A DNA stretch of 64,000 nt from Hyunsoonleella aestuarii (GTDB lineage Bacteria > Bacteroidota > Bacteroidia > Flavobacteriales > Flavobacteriaceae), in contig NZ_VAWB01000002.1 in assembly GCF_006148925.1 (NCBI RefSeq), forward strand, positions 1 through 64,000, given 5' to 3'. Positions 63,896 to 64,000 of this stretch are shown here, one piece after another. The notes beneath the pieces are model-generated. The model did no database searches. It saw nothing but the letters and a program-made list of their open reading frames with translations, and had not been told where the DNA came from. Both the position numbers and the translations under genes were made by a program. How positions within the stretch are numbered: the first letter of the stretch is position 1; every line of letters starts with the position of its first letter.

Positions 63896-64000
63896 TGTCT
63901 TTAAACAGATACTATAAATTTTAGGGGGTATTTTAATAAAAACCTAACTTATTTTTATTTAAACCCTATTTTTTTAAGGTATATTTTAAAAAAAGTATAT

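Overview
The window looks like ordinary chromosome from a low-GC member of the Flavobacteriaceae (Bacteroidota). The evidence is: A-rich start contexts with no Shine-Dalgarno runs; promoters of the Bacteroidetes form TTG-N19..21-TAnnTTTG; families typical of the group (DUF3667, DUF3810, DUF4293, DUF1573, DUF1599, RskA-type anti-sigma, GSII glutamine synthetase, a long-linker Rho, archaeal-type ProRS); and very AT-rich intergenic DNA. The genus cannot be fixed from the sequence. I see no phage, plasmid, insertion sequence, rRNA or CRISPR array.

Layout. 1-11.8 kb: end of a methyltransferase, two membrane proteins, msrA, a zinc-ribbon-like/Nif3 pair, lpxK, a hybrid histidine kinase, gapA, lipA, then a small Cys protein, a glycosyltransferase and an ECF sigma factor. 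11.8-27 kb: aqpZ, an ECF sigma/anti-sigma pair, murB, an aminotransferase, a retropepsin-PDZ protein, valS, a CAAX-type protease, an rRNA/tRNA methyltransferase, lipoproteins and pepD. 27-38 kb: yidD, cysS, folE, an OmpP1/FadL porin, a Trp/Asn/Gly-repeat lipoprotein, proS, tRNA-Glu with rpsT, and rho. 38-49.4 kb: truA, an MsbA-like exporter, cdaA, folP, a DUF1599/DoxX/ABC-permease/TlpA run, tpiA, prmA and clpS. 58-64 kb: a BlaI/M56 pair, a Ca/Na antiporter, a GH130 lipoprotein and glnA.

The standout region is 49.4-57.6 kb, a sulfide/sulfane-sulfur island. On the minus strand it has a Crp/Fnr regulator with a Cys pair, two half-size YeeE/YedE transporters, a TSUP exporter, a persulfide-dioxygenase/double-rhodanese fusion and an HMA metal-binding protein. 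On the other side of a tRNA-Arg gene it has a FadL-type porin facing a sulfide:quinone oxidoreductase, a TusE/DsrC protein and a DsrE protein. I find a TGTGA-N6-TCACA-like dyad centred exactly 36.5 bp upstream of the last base of a -7 element at three of these transcription units, and 35.5 bp at a fourth. This is a class-II-activator geometry and suggests one regulon driven by the local Crp-type protein. The HMA gene has an in-frame TGA exactly where the first metal-binding cysteine of its CxxC motif belongs, in an otherwise open frame. It is either a very young pseudogene or, less likely, a selenocysteine codon.

Other points of interest are a 40-bp perfect palindrome (two BlaI-type operators) over the blaI promoter, a prmA gene whose expected ATG reads ATC, an 84-bp structured repeat-like element just before prmA, tandem promoters for tRNA-Glu/rpsT, and a conserved-looking 50-residue gene at 57.6 kb.
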